A stretch of DNA of 64,000 nucleotides from positions 1 to 64,000 of the forward strand of contig CAYWUI010000012.1 of NCBI GenBank assembly GCA_964461435.1, in the 5' to 3' direction. Position 1 is the stretch's first letter. Each line of letters starts with the position of its first letter. Below the pieces are notes generated by a model that was not told the origin of the DNA, ran no database searches, and worked only from the letters and a program-made list of their open reading frames with translations. The DNA is from G020354785 sp964461435 (GTDB lineage Bacteria; Bacteroidota; Bacteroidia; Bacteroidales; UBA10428). Position numbers and translations under genes: made by a program. Of the stretch, positions 40,810-50,938 are shown in pieces.

Positions 40810-42603
40810 ATGAATATTCATTCTATTATTACAGATGCTCTTTTAAAAGGAATAAGTTCACTTTACGGACATGAAGCCGATAAGAAGTCAATACAGCTTC
40901 AAAGCACAAGGAAAGAGTTTGAAGGAGATATTACACTTGTTGTTTTTCCCCTCGTGGAAATATCCAAAAAGAAACCCGAAACCATGGCACAGGAGCTGGG
41001 TGAGTATTTGCTGTCACATCTTTCAGAAATAGAAAAATATAATGTTATTAAAGGATTCCTGAATCTTACTATAAGTGACAACTTTTATATTAAGTATCTT
41101 AATTTTTGTAATTCACAGGTGAATTACGGATATCGGCAGCAAAAAAAGAGCGCTGAAACCTGCATTATTGAATATTCATCACCCAATACAAATAAACCTT
41201 TGCATTTGGGTCATATACGCAATAACCTTATAGGCTGCTCAATTGCAAATATCCTTAAAGCAAACGGTAAGAAGGTAATAAAAACAAATCTGGTCAATGA
41301 CAGGGGAATACATATTTGTAAGTCTATGCTGGCATGGCAGAAATGGGGCAGGGGTGAAACACCCGAAACGTCAGGTAAAAAGGGAGATCACCTGGTTGGT
41401 GATTATTATGTTAAGTTTGATATCGAATATAAAAAACAGATAAAAGAGCTAAAAGACAGGGGCCACTCGGAAGATTTTGCGGAAAAGAATGCGCCGTTAA
41501 TACTTGAAGCCCAGGAAATGCTAAGGAAGTGGGAATCAAAGGACCCCTTTGTCATGGAATTATGGACTAAAATGAACGGATGGGTTTATGATGGTTTTAA
41601 TATAACTTATAAAAGACTTGGAGTGGATTTTGACAAGATCTATTATGAGTCTGAAACATACCTTGTGGGCAGGGATACAGTCCTGGACGGACTTAAGAAA
41701 GGGGTTTTCGTTAAAAAGGATGATGGCTCGGTATGGATTGATTTATCAGGAGACGGACTGGATGAGAAGATCCTTTTACGTTCCGATGGCACATCGGTTT
41801 ATATTACCCAGGATATTGGAACAGCACAGATGAGGCAACGCGACTATAAGTTTGATAATCATATCTATGTTGTTGGTAATGAACAGGATTATCATTTCCA
41901 GGTTTTGGCGCTTATTCTTGATAAATTGGGATTCCCCTGGGCCAAAGATTTATATCATTTGTCCTATGGAATGGTGGAATTGCCTGAAGGCAAAATGAAA
42001 TCCCGTGAGGGCACGGTAGTTGATGCTGATGATCTCATGGATGAGATGGTAAATATAGCAAGGGATATGTCTGAAGAGCTCGGCAAGCTGGAAGGATTAA
42101 CAATTGAAGAAAAGGAAAACGTGTTCAGAATTATAGGCCTTGGAGCATTAAAATACTTTATACTTAAGGTAGACCCTGTTAAGAACATGACCTTTGATCC
42201 CTCAGAATCCATCGATTTTAACGGAAACACAGGTCCGTTTATCCAGTATACCTATGCCAGGATAAAATCAGTGCTGAGAAAGGCAGCAGACAGTAACATA
42301 GCTCTTCCCAAAAGAACTGACATATCTGTCGCACTTGGATCCAAGGAGAAATCCATATTGAAGTTCATTTACGATTTTCCTGAAATTGTCAAAAATGCAG
42401 GGGAGAGTTACAACCCTGCAATTATTGCCAACTATACTTATGAACTGGTAAAGGAATATAACCAGTTTTATCACGATTTCTCTATCCTTAAAGCCGGGAA
42501 TGAGAAATTGCGGAATTTCAGGCTCCTTCTGTCATATGTGACCGCCGGAATAATTCAGTCGTCATTCGGACTGCTGGGAATTGAGCTGCCGGAGAGAATG
42601 TAG
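40810..42603 (+). CDS. argS: Arginyl-tRNA synthetase
   Basis: A 597-residue class I aminoacyl-tRNA synthetase. It has the N-terminal Add1 tRNA-binding domain (residues 1-90). The catalytic domain has HLGH in EYSSPNTNKPLHLGHIRNN around residue 133, GNEQDYHFQV and a KMKS-type loop in GKMKSREGTVVDADDLMDEM, followed by the DALR anticodon-binding domain with a C-terminus at PERM. Length is typical. It charges tRNA-Arg and is essential. Separate transcription unit with a -7 box upstream. Confidence 0.96.
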   Translation: MNIHSIITDALLKGISSLYGHEADKKSIQLQSTRKEFEGDITLVVFPLVEISKKKPETMAQELGEYLLSHLSEIEKYNVIKGFLNLTISDNFYIKYLNFCNSQVNYGYRQQKKSAETCIIEYSSPNTNKPLHLGHIRNNLIGCSIANILKANGKKVIKTNLVNDRGIHICKSMLAWQKWGRGETPETSGKKGDHLVGDYYVKFDIEYKKQIKELKDRGHSEDFAEKNAPLILEAQEMLRKWESKDPFVMELWTKMNGWVYDGFNITYKRLGVDFDKIYYESETYLVGRDTVLDGLKKGVFVKKDDGSVWIDLSGDGLDEKILLRSDGTSVYITQDIGTAQMRQRDYKFDNHIYVVGNEQDYHFQVLALILDKLGFPWAKDLYHLSYGMVELPEGKMKSREGTVVDADDLMDEMVNIARDMSEELGKLEGLTIEEKENVFRIIGLGALKYFILKVDPVKNMTFDPSESIDFNGNTGPFIQYTYARIKSVLRKAADSNIALPKRTDISVALGSKEKSILKFIYDFPEIVKNAGESYNPAIIANYTYELVKEYNQFYHDFSILKAGNEKLRNFRLLLSYVTAGIIQSSFGLLGIELPERM

Positions 42604-42648
42604 CCGGTATCTGAAAATATTTTTTGGAAAGATTTAGCCAGATATGCT

Positions 42649-42656
42649 TATTTTTG
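42649..42656 (+). promoter_or_regulatory. Probable promoter of ffh
   Basis: TATTTTTG matches the -7 consensus; a TTG lies 22 bases upstream (42624-42626), slightly longer than usual. It ends 28 bases before the ffh ATG. Confidence 0.4.
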
Positions 42657-42684
42657 TACTTTCACGGATTAAAAATAAACGACG

Positions 42685-44031
42685 ATGTTTGATAATTTAA
42701 CAGAAAGGCTGGATCATTCTTTTAAAATCCTGAAAGGGCAGGGGAGGATCACAGAAATAAACGTTGCCGAAACGCTTAAGGAGGTGCGTCGTGCTTTGCT
42801 TGATGCCGATGTGAACTATAAAATAGCTAAGAACTTCACAGACAGGGTTAAGCAGAATGCAACAGGACAAAAAATTATAACTGCCGTAAAGCCCGGGCAA
42901 ATGATGGTAAAGATTGTCCATGATGAGCTCGCCAGGCTTATGGGAGGGGCAAATGAAGATATTAATATAAAAGGCAGTCCCGCAGTTGTGTTAATTGCAG
43001 GCCTGCAGGGGTCAGGCAAAACAACATTTGCAGGTAAGCTGGCAAATCAGCTGAGAAGCAAAAGGGGCAAAACACCACTGCTTGTAGCCGGTGACGTATA
43101 CCGGCCTGCTGCTATTGAGCAGCTTAAAGTGCTGGGTGACCAAATAAATATTCCTGTTTATACCGAAGAAGGTAATAAAGATCCTGTGAAAATTGCAAAG
43201 GCAGCAATTAAAGAAGCCAAAAGAACAGGTTATGATACGGTAATAATTGATACAGCAGGACGACTGGCCATAGATGAACAGATGATGAATGAAATAGAAT
43301 CCATTAAAAAAGCAGTAACTCCAGGTGAAACACTGTTTGTCGTTGATTCAATGACCGGCCAGGACGCCGTAAATACAGCAAAGGAGTTTAATGAAAGGCT
43401 CGATTTCGAGGGAGTAGTATTAACCAAGCTCGACGGTGATACACGTGGTGGGGCAGCTTTATCAATAAGAGAAGTTGTGAATAAGCCCATAAAGTTTATA
43501 AGTGCCGGAGAAAAACTCGATGCCATAGAGCTATTCCACCCCGAAAGAATGGCAGACAGGATACTTGGCATGGGCGATATCGTGTCGCTGGTTGAAAAGG
43601 CACAGGAACAGTTTGATGTTGACCAGGCAAGGAAGTTAAAAAAGAAAATTGCAAAAAATCAATTCAATCTTAACGACTTTATTCAGCAAATACAGCAGAT
43701 CAAAAAAATGGGTAATGTGAAAGATATTGCCGGAATGATCCCTGGAGTTGGAAAATCTATTAAAGACCTCGATGTAGATGATGATGCTTTTAAAAGTATA
43801 GAAGCAATAATATATTCTATGACGCCCCAGGAACGTGAAGATCCTTCCCTTTTAAACGGATCAAGGAGAAAAAGAATATCGGCTGGCAGCGGTACCAGTG
43901 TTCAGGATGTAAACAGGCTTATTAAGCAGTTTGATGATACGCGTAAAATGATGAAAATGATGTCAGGAGGTAAAAACATGATGCGTATGATGGGTAACAT
44001 GTCGGCTATGAGGAACAGAGCACCGAATTAA
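42685..44031 (+). CDS. ffh: Signal recognition particle protein Ffh
   Basis: A 448-residue SRP54 homologue. The N domain precedes the GTPase with G1 GLQGSGKTTFAGKL, G3 DTAGRL and G4 TKLDGDTRGG. The C-terminal M domain is Met-rich (MMKMMSGGKNMMRMMGNMSAM) for binding signal sequences and 4.5S RNA. It targets ribosomes making membrane and secreted proteins to the translocon with FtsY. folD follows within about 30 bp and is probably co-transcribed. Confidence 0.97.
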   Translation: MFDNLTERLDHSFKILKGQGRITEINVAETLKEVRRALLDADVNYKIAKNFTDRVKQNATGQKIITAVKPGQMMVKIVHDELARLMGGANEDINIKGSPAVVLIAGLQGSGKTTFAGKLANQLRSKRGKTPLLVAGDVYRPAAIEQLKVLGDQINIPVYTEEGNKDPVKIAKAAIKEAKRTGYDTVIIDTAGRLAIDEQMMNEIESIKKAVTPGETLFVVDSMTGQDAVNTAKEFNERLDFEGVVLTKLDGDTRGGAALSIREVVNKPIKFISAGEKLDAIELFHPERMADRILGMGDIVSLVEKAQEQFDVDQARKLKKKIAKNQFNLNDFIQQIQQIKKMGNVKDIAGMIPGVGKSIKDLDVDDDAFKSIEAIIYSMTPQEREDPSLLNGSRRKRISAGSGTSVQDVNRLIKQFDDTRKMMKMMSGGKNMMRMMGNMSAMRNRAPN

Positions 44032-44062
44032 AGAAATGTCTAATATTTACAATAATACTGTT

Positions 44063-44947
44063 ATGCAAATTATAGATGGTAAAAAAATAGCTGGCGATAT
44101 TAAACAGGAGATCGCCGGTGAGGTTGAGAAAATTAAGCAAAGTGGCGGTAAGATTCCGCATCTGGCTGCTGTTCTTGTAGGCCACGACGGGGCAAGCGAA
44201 ACTTATGTAGCAAACAAAATCAAAGCCTGTGAACTGGTAGGTGTAAAATCTACTCTTATAAGGCTGGAGGATACGGTCTCCCAGGAGGAACTTCTTAAAA
44301 AAGTTGAAGATTTAAACAATGATGACGACATTGACGGTTTTATCGTTCAGCTGCCACTGCCAGACCATATATCGGAGAATAAAATTATTGAAGCAATAGA
44401 TCCGGAAAAGGACGTTGATGGCTTCCACCCCGTAAATGTAGGACGTATGGTTCAGGGACTGCCTTCATTTATCCCGGCAACGCCTGCAGGCATACTTGAG
44501 CTTCTGAAAAGATATAATATCGATCCTTCAGGAAAACACTGTGTAATAATTGGCCGTAGTAAACTTGTGGGGAGGCCCCTCAGCATATTACTGTCACTGA
44601 AACGTGATATGGGCAACGCCACGGTTACTGTCTGTCATACAAGGACAAAAAACCTTAAAGATATATGTAATAATGCTGATATTATTGTTGTTGCACTGGG
44701 CTCACCCGGGTTTCTCAGGGCAGATATGGTAAGGGAAGGTGCAGTAGTGATTGATGTGGGGACAACAAGGATAAAATCCGATAAAACAAAATCTGGATGG
44801 AAACTTATGGGAGACGTTGAATTTGACGAAGTGGCCCCTAAATGCAGCTACATTGCACCTGTGCCGGGAGGTGTCGGACCGATGACAATAGTATCATTGC
44901 TCAGGAATACACTCCTTGCATCCGCCGGGAAAATTTACGAAGCTTAA
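44063..44947 (+). CDS. folD: Bifunctional methylenetetrahydrofolate dehydrogenase/cyclohydrolase
   Basis: A 294-residue FolD that interconverts methylene-, methenyl- and formyl-tetrahydrofolate with NADP. The catalytic lysine lies in ETYVANKIKAC, with VQLPLPDHI and PEKDVDGFHPVN of the active site, and the Rossmann loop VIGRSKLVGRP. I chose the ATG at 44063 (MQIIDGKKIA), the normal start of the family, over one nine codons upstream at 44036. Confidence 0.96.
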   Translation: MQIIDGKKIAGDIKQEIAGEVEKIKQSGGKIPHLAAVLVGHDGASETYVANKIKACELVGVKSTLIRLEDTVSQEELLKKVEDLNNDDDIDGFIVQLPLPDHISENKIIEAIDPEKDVDGFHPVNVGRMVQGLPSFIPATPAGILELLKRYNIDPSGKHCVIIGRSKLVGRPLSILLSLKRDMGNATVTVCHTRTKNLKDICNNADIIVVALGSPGFLRADMVREGAVVIDVGTTRIKSDKTKSGWKLMGDVEFDEVAPKCSYIAPVPGGVGPMTIVSLLRNTLLASAGKIYEA

Positions 44948-45028
44948 TAGCGCCTTAATTAGAAATCTTAATACTTTTTTTATACCTTGCTAAATATTTT
45001 TATCATTGGTTTTAATTTTAGATTTAGC

Positions 45029-47638
45029 ATGAGAACTCTGAATCTGATAATACTACTTGTAGCTTTATTATGCTGCTGTTTATCTTCCTGCAAAGAATCG
45101 GGGAAAAATGCTCCCGCAGCAGTCAGCTGGTCCAGTAACGATCCCCTGTCAATACCTTTGAGGATAAGATTGCAGAAATTCCAGCGTGCCAATCTTGTCA
45201 GGAACAGCTCTTTTGAATCCGGCAAAGCCCTAATTGTTGATACTACAGGTACTACTTTCAGAATTGACGGCTGGCAAAAAGTCGGAGATAATATTGAGTG
45301 GGTGAATATTGAATTTGATTCAATATATAATGCAGATGAAGCTGCTGACTCCCTGCATTCAGTTAAGATACACAGGGTATACATTGATGAGACCGATGAT
45401 AAGGGAGAGGGTGTAATTAGTGATTTTATAAAAGTTATTCCCGGCAATTACTCATTATCATATTATATAAGGCTCGAAGATGTATGCTCAAATAAGGAAA
45501 GGCTGGGTACCAGGCTTTATGATGCAGTAAATATAAGAGTCTATTACTACGATAAGAATAAGATAGCAATAAGTTCAAGATTATACCTGCCCCAAAATGA
45601 TATATATATCAACAACTCCTTCAAAGGAATATCATTTTCAAATTACTGGCGGGTTGACAAATTTGACTGGAGTAAAGTCAAAGGCAAATCGCACAACTAT
45701 AACTGTCCGGAAGGTGATATACCTGATGAAGCGCGATATGTTAAAATATTTTTTGGGATGAAAGGCATTGGGACTATGTGGCTTGATAATATTGACTTTC
45801 GTTATACGGAATCAAATTTTACAGCATCTGAAAGAATGAAATATCTTACTGATACCATATTTTCCAAACACGATGTTATCATACCGCAACCAAAGGAAGT
45901 TGAAAAATTAGAATCAATAATTTACTATGAACCCGGGACCGATTACAGGGGCCTGCCAAAAATAGTCGTTCCTGAGAATATGTCTGTAGAAACAAAACAT
46001 GCTGCCCTGCTAATTAGGAATAGACTGGAGAGCATTTTTAAAAGTCTTTCAGGCAGTGATAAATCTGGTTATAAGATTCAGATTACCACGAAAATATCCT
46101 CTGATGATTTGAAATCAACCGGACTTATTTTTAGTATAGGGAAAAATGAACTCTACAGGAGATTCAGGGAAATACTCCCGGCAAGTGAAATAAAAGACAA
46201 AAGACAATCATATTTTATTTATACGAACAGCGATATCAATAATCTTGTATTTCTTGCAGGCAACGAGCCGGTAGGTGATTATTATGCAGCGACAACCGCC
46301 ATACAACTGTTTGATAATAAAAAGTTTATTTTTCATAATGCCAAAGTTATTGATTATCCTGATTTTGAAAACAGGTATTATAATATGCCGGCATCTGATA
46401 ATAAAAGTGGCTTGTCAAAAAGTCTTGCCTTTATTGATGACCTTACCAGCTATAAGATCAATGGTGCATACCTGTCATGCGACCTGTCAGCAGATACCGG
46501 CCAATATAGCCGGATAATAAAAAGTACAGTTGCAAAATACGCTAATGATGATGCATTCAATTTCAAAATAATGCTGGCACCACCGGCTTTATTTAACTAT
46601 ATTGATGGAGATAAACATGCCGGTGAGGATGAGAAGACCAGCATAGCCGAAGTTAATCAGGATGGATTAAAAAGTATTTGTAATACAGGATTTAAAGCCG
46701 GGGCATTAGGTATTGCATATGTACCCTATTTCATGACTCCCTTTTATATTAATACCTGCAGGAACCGGCAGCCTGAAAATTACATGGATAACCCCAGGAG
46801 GTTGTCTGTAAATGTCTCAACTATAAATGAACTTATAAAGAGTGAATATCCCGGAAAGGATCTGGAAATACTTCTGCCATGGTTTAATAACCAGTTAATT
46901 GATGATAGCAGGGGCAAGGCAGAAGTTTTACTAACTGGTATAATCTCAGATTTAAGAAATAATATTTCATGGTTCTGGACCGGCAATTCTTTCTATTCTT
47001 TAAGAAGCGACAACGCTGAGCTTGCCAGAATGATATCATATTTGAATAAAACACCTGTTTATTGGGATAATTCTGTTTTATCCACCGGCATTGATATGAC
47101 CCTTTCTGATTATTGCAATTATTATCCGGGGAAAATAAGGCTGTTGAGCCTCTTTAGTCCTTTTAATGATGATAATATTAATTTTATTATTGAGAATATA
47201 AATAGAAAACAGATATTCTTTAACAGTACTGTAGAATCAGAGCTTGATCTGATAAAGTTTGCAACCATAGCCGATTTTTCCTGGAACGCGAAAACATATA
47301 ATCCCGATTTGGCCCTGTGGAAGGTACTATTATCACGATATGGACCCGAAGCGGCCAGGATACTTATTTCACTTAACGATGAATATTTTAATCTTATGGA
47401 AATAATTGCAAAATTAAAATCAGAAGGACTGGTACATAAATATATTAAAAGAGGAGAAAGTATAGTAGTTGACTTGAATACGGGTATGGAAAAACTAAAT
47501 CTGCTATTGGGAGAATCCCATCCTTTAACTGAAGAATTAAAAAATGAGTTCGACAATATTATTAATCAGTACAATGAATTGAAAAAACAGTTGAATTTTG
47601 ATTCAGGAAAAATGCAAAGTATTGAAAATATCGATTAG
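45029..47638 (+). CDS. GH84-like lipoprotein lacking the catalytic Asp pair (probable pseudoenzyme)
   Basis: A lipoprotein of about 869 residues. The ATG at 45029 directly precedes a lipobox signal (LCCCLSSC). A CBM-like part opens with NLVRNSSFESG. An N-terminal alpha-beta domain ends in GDYYAATTAIQLF and VIDYPDFENRYYN, the layout of GH84 and GH20 glucosaminidases. The barrel keeps WFWTG, PVYWDNS and TIADFSWNAKTYNPDLALW, which line up with GH84 enzymes such as Bacteroides O-GlcNAcase. At the strand that should read VFFDDISGEG it has GIAYVPYFMTP, and EGFYG after the first strand is also gone. The acid/base Asp pair is thus missing. Likely binds, rather than cleaves, GlcNAc-containing glycans. 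Confidence 0.75.
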   Translation: MRTLNLIILLVALLCCCLSSCKESGKNAPAAVSWSSNDPLSIPLRIRLQKFQRANLVRNSSFESGKALIVDTTGTTFRIDGWQKVGDNIEWVNIEFDSIYNADEAADSLHSVKIHRVYIDETDDKGEGVISDFIKVIPGNYSLSYYIRLEDVCSNKERLGTRLYDAVNIRVYYYDKNKIAISSRLYLPQNDIYINNSFKGISFSNYWRVDKFDWSKVKGKSHNYNCPEGDIPDEARYVKIFFGMKGIGTMWLDNIDFRYTESNFTASERMKYLTDTIFSKHDVIIPQPKEVEKLESIIYYEPGTDYRGLPKIVVPENMSVETKHAALLIRNRLESIFKSLSGSDKSGYKIQITTKISSDDLKSTGLIFSIGKNELYRRFREILPASEIKDKRQSYFIYTNSDINNLVFLAGNEPVGDYYAATTAIQLFDNKKFIFHNAKVIDYPDFENRYYNMPASDNKSGLSKSLAFIDDLTSYKINGAYLSCDLSADTGQYSRIIKSTVAKYANDDAFNFKIMLAPPALFNYIDGDKHAGEDEKTSIAEVNQDGLKSICNTGFKAGALGIAYVPYFMTPFYINTCRNRQPENYMDNPRRLSVNVSTINELIKSEYPGKDLEILLPWFNNQLIDDSRGKAEVLLTGIISDLRNNISWFWTGNSFYSLRSDNAELARMISYLNKTPVYWDNSVLSTGIDMTLSDYCNYYPGKIRLLSLFSPFNDDNINFIIENINRKQIFFNSTVESELDLIKFATIADFSWNAKTYNPDLALWKVLLSRYGPEAARILISLNDEYFNLMEIIAKLKSEGLVHKYIKRGESIVVDLNTGMEKLNLLLGESHPLTEELKNEFDNIINQYNELKKQLNFDSGKMQSIENID

Positions 47639-47767
47639 ATTTGTATTTTTCTGAAATAAGTATACAGCTTTCAATATTTAAAATTAACCTTAATATAGTC
47701 ATTATTATTTTTAACAATTATTTCAGAAAGAGTATTTTTTCAAAATATAAGCATACGTGTATAGAAC

Positions 47768-49189
47768 ATGAATCCAAATCAGAATAATTTTTTTGAAGAG
47801 GAAGAATATTCTGACATAATAAACAGATTTAAGGATATGTTGAGGGAAAACAGGTCCTGCTATTTTGATCTGTATGAGTTTGAAAATATTATTGATTATT
47901 ACATAAATAATAACGATTATAAATCTGCCCTCAGATCAGTGAGGATAGGCCTTGACCAGCATCCTTATTCAACATCACTTAAGCTTAAGTACGCACAGGT
48001 TTTAGTAGAAGACAGAAAAGCAAAAATAGCTCTTGATATTCTTAAAGATATTGAAAAGGTTGATTCCTGTAACTTTGAATTCCATCTTATAAAGGGTAAG
48101 GCTTTAAACTCTTTAAAGAAGCATGAAGAAGCCGTCAGGGCATTTGATGAAGCAATAAAACTGTCGCAGGAAGATAAAGATGATGTAATATATGAGATAG
48201 CATTATCATTTATTCAAATTGATGAAATAAAAACAGCAATACAGTATTTAATACTTGCTTATGAAATAAATAATTCAAACTTGCTTGTTATTTACGACCT
48301 GGCTATATGCTATGAGCGCATAGACAATATCGAAAAAAGTATTTTTTACCTGGAAAAATACCTGGATATTGATCCTTTTTCTGAGAATATATGGCATAAT
48401 TTAGGTTTATGGTATCTGGCTGCCAATAAATATAAAGAAGCTCTTAATGCATTTGATTATGCGATAGCAATCAGTCCTGAATTTGTTTCTGTATACCTGA
48501 GCAAGGCTGATGCACATATAAATTATAAGAATTATTGTGCTGCAATCATGGTATATGGAGATTTACTGGAGATTGACAGTAAAAATGCCCATATATACTG
48601 TTTGATTGGTGATTGCTTTGAAAAACTTGGCAGGTATGCAGATGCAATAGAATATTATAATAAGGCTTTAAATATTGAAAATGATTGTTCCAATGCCTGG
48701 TTTAAAATAGGAGTAATGCATTATCACCTGAAGAGATACAACAGAAGTATAAATAATATAAAAAAGGCAATAAGGATAGAATCCAGTATTTGTGAATACT
48801 GGTTTATGCTTGGCGAAGCATATTCGGGAATTAACAATGTTAATAAGGCAATAAAGGCCTATGCGACTACTGTAGAACTTGATCCTGAGAATTATGAAGC
48901 GTGGCTTGCATATGCCGCGGTATATTTTAGCAATAATAAAATCACCAGCGCAATAAATGTTCTGGAAGAAGCCTACCAGTACAATTATAATATATCAGCC
49001 GTAAATTACCGGTTGGCTGCATATTATATATATAATGATCAACCCTCCCTTTCTTATAAATACTTTGAAAAAGGTCTGTTATTAAATTATAAAGAACATA
49101 ATGAGGTTTTGTATGATTTTCCCAAAACAAAGGAAAATGACAGGATAAACCACCTTATTTATATGTATCAGAACTTAAAGCAAACATAA
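47768..49189 (+). CDS. TPR-repeat protein
   Basis: A 473-residue cytosolic protein made almost entirely of TPR units: about eleven 34-residue helix pairs from residue 40 onward, for example IWHNLGLWYLAANKYKEALN and AWFKIGVMHYHLKRYNRSI. There is no signal peptide or membrane segment. It begins a run with the ComA-like gene (1 bp gap), DUF368 and aroE. TPR proteins of this size act as assembly scaffolds; a partner is not indicated. Confidence 0.85.
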   Translation: MNPNQNNFFEEEEYSDIINRFKDMLRENRSCYFDLYEFENIIDYYINNNDYKSALRSVRIGLDQHPYSTSLKLKYAQVLVEDRKAKIALDILKDIEKVDSCNFEFHLIKGKALNSLKKHEEAVRAFDEAIKLSQEDKDDVIYEIALSFIQIDEIKTAIQYLILAYEINNSNLLVIYDLAICYERIDNIEKSIFYLEKYLDIDPFSENIWHNLGLWYLAANKYKEALNAFDYAIAISPEFVSVYLSKADAHINYKNYCAAIMVYGDLLEIDSKNAHIYCLIGDCFEKLGRYADAIEYYNKALNIENDCSNAWFKIGVMHYHLKRYNRSINNIKKAIRIESSICEYWFMLGEAYSGINNVNKAIKAYATTVELDPENYEAWLAYAAVYFSNNKITSAINVLEEAYQYNYNISAVNYRLAAYYIYNDQPSLSYKYFEKGLLLNYKEHNEVLYDFPKTKENDRINHLIYMYQNLKQT

Positions 49190-49190
49190 A

Positions 49191-49985
49191 ATGAATATTT
49201 CTTTACCTCACATGCCTTACAGGGCAAAGAAACCCCGCGAATCAGGTATAACCATGGTGATGGATAAGGGATTAAGCCTTCAGGAAGCTGAAAACTTAAT
49301 AGATTCAGGAAACGAATTTATAGATGTGGTAAAATTAGGTTTCGGGACATCACTGGTGACAAGTAAACTGAAGGATAAAATCAGGCTTTATCAAAAGGCA
49401 AAAATGAAAGTGTATCTGGGAGGGACCTTGTTTGAAGTTTTTATTATACGTGATATGTTCCGGGAATACATCAGGTTTATTGATAAATACGGACTCGAAT
49501 TTGCTGAAGTATCTGATGGCTCGATGTATATGCCCCACGAAAAGAAACTTGAATATATCGAGAAGCTTTCCGAAAAGGTTACCGTGCTTTCCGAAGTGGG
49601 CTCAAAGCAGAAAGGCGCTGTCATTCCTCATGACAGGTGGATAAACATGATGAAAAAAGAGCTTGGAGCAGGATCATGGAAAGTTATAGCCGAAGCAAGG
49701 GAGAGCGGAACTATAGGCATATACCATAGTGATGGTTCTGCCGATAAGGAACTGATTGAAGATATATCACAGCATGTTAATTCAAACGATATAATATGGG
49801 AAGCACCCCTTAAATCACAGCAGGTATGGTTTATCAAATTGTTCGGATGCAATGTTAACCTTGGTAATATAGCTCCCAATGAAGTTATACCACTTGAGAC
49901 CTTGCGATTGGGCCTGCGTGGGGACACCTTTTTTGATTTCCTCCCCGATAACCTGAAGGGCAAAAACCAGGAACCCCAAAAATGA
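49191..49985 (+). CDS. Phosphosulfolactate synthase family protein (ComA-like)
   Basis: A 264-residue TIM-barrel enzyme clearly of the ComA family, which adds sulfite to phosphoenolpyruvate to give phosphosulfolactate. Motifs: DVVKLGFGTSLV, VYLGGTLFE, AEVSDGSMYM, VLSEVGSK, VIAEARESGTIGIY, EAPLKSQQVWFIKLFG and LETLRLGLRGDTFF. In methanogens the product leads to coenzyme M. In Bacteroidota a likely use is sulfopyruvate or cysteate for sulfonolipids or another sulfonate; that is inference. Its stop overlaps the start of the DUF368 gene (ATGA). Confidence 0.85.
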   Translation: MNISLPHMPYRAKKPRESGITMVMDKGLSLQEAENLIDSGNEFIDVVKLGFGTSLVTSKLKDKIRLYQKAKMKVYLGGTLFEVFIIRDMFREYIRFIDKYGLEFAEVSDGSMYMPHEKKLEYIEKLSEKVTVLSEVGSKQKGAVIPHDRWINMMKKELGAGSWKVIAEARESGTIGIYHSDGSADKELIEDISQHVNSNDIIWEAPLKSQQVWFIKLFGCNVNLGNIAPNEVIPLETLRLGLRGDTFFDFLPDNLKGKNQEPQK

Positions 49986-50926
49986 TTTTTCCTGATATCA
50001 TGAAAGAATACATAGGTTTATTTTTTAAGGGTATGGGTGTTGGTGCGGCAAACGTTATTCCCGGTGTGTCGGGCGGCACAATCGCGCTTATTACAGGTAT
50101 CTTTGAAAAGTTGATCAATTCAATCAAATCATTTGATTTAAAGGCAGTGAGGTTTATATTTACCGGGAAATTCAAATCGTTTGCAAGACACGTAAATCTT
50201 GATTTTCTTATTGCCGTATTTAGCGGCATTGCGGTCAGTATTTTATCCCTGGCAAAATTGCTTGATTACCTGTTCAATAATTATCCTGTCTACGTATGGG
50301 CATATTTTTTCGGATTAATATTATCATCCATATACTTTGTAAGTAAAAGAATATCACACTGGCATTTTAGCGTGATAATCTGTATGATAACCGGTGCGGC
50401 AATAGCAGCTCTGATTTCCATATTAAATCCTGCTGTTGAGAACGACAGCTTCATTTATCTTGTTATATGCGGTATTGTTGCAATATGCAGCATGATACTT
50501 CCGGGATTGTCCGGTTCATTTGTGCTCGTGCTGATGGGAAATTATAAGCTTGTAATGATAAATGCTGTTACCAATTTCAGGTTAGAGATATTAATACCTG
50601 TTGCTCTCGGAGCAGCATCCGGATTAATAGCCTTTTCCCATTTCCTTTCATGGGTATACAGGAAGTTCAGGGATCAGACTATTGCGATATTAACCGGATT
50701 TATACTGGGATCATTGAGTATATTATGGCCCTGGCAAAAACCGGTTGTTCTGGCCGATGCAGCCGGTAATCCGATATTAAAGGACGGTAAGCAAATAGTC
50801 AGTGGCTTTGCAAAATATGTCCCGGGGGAATTTAACAGGGAGGTTATAATCGTAATTGCACTGGTACTGGCAGGATTCATTACAATACTGGTGACCGAAA
50901 AGCTTGCAAAACAGAATAATCGTTAA
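49982..50926 (+). CDS. DUF368 family membrane protein (PopT-type polyprenyl-phosphate transporter)
   Basis: A 314-residue inner-membrane protein with about eight hydrophobic segments. The DUF368 signature is GMGVGAANVIPGVSGGTIAL at the start, with a second inverted repeat-like segment CSMILPGLSGSFVLVLMGNY near residue 170. DUF368 members (PopT) are now linked with DedA proteins to recycling of undecaprenyl phosphate across the membrane. It overlaps the ComA-like gene by 4 bp and precedes aroE by 12 bp. An alternative start at 50000 (MKEYIGLFF) is equally possible. Confidence 0.88.
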   Translation: MIFPDIMKEYIGLFFKGMGVGAANVIPGVSGGTIALITGIFEKLINSIKSFDLKAVRFIFTGKFKSFARHVNLDFLIAVFSGIAVSILSLAKLLDYLFNNYPVYVWAYFFGLILSSIYFVSKRISHWHFSVIICMITGAAIAALISILNPAVENDSFIYLVICGIVAICSMILPGLSGSFVLVLMGNYKLVMINAVTNFRLEILIPVALGAASGLIAFSHFLSWVYRKFRDQTIAILTGFILGSLSILWPWQKPVVLADAAGNPILKDGKQIVSGFAKYVPGEFNREVIIVIALVLAGFITILVTEKLAKQNNR

Positions 50927-50938
50927 AATTAATTTTTT

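Noticed and set aside
42649..42656. Strong standard sigma-70 promoters before housekeeping genes
   Set aside because: TTGACA/TATAAT-type pairs were not found; the visible elements follow the TAnnTTTG form of the Bacteroidetes.
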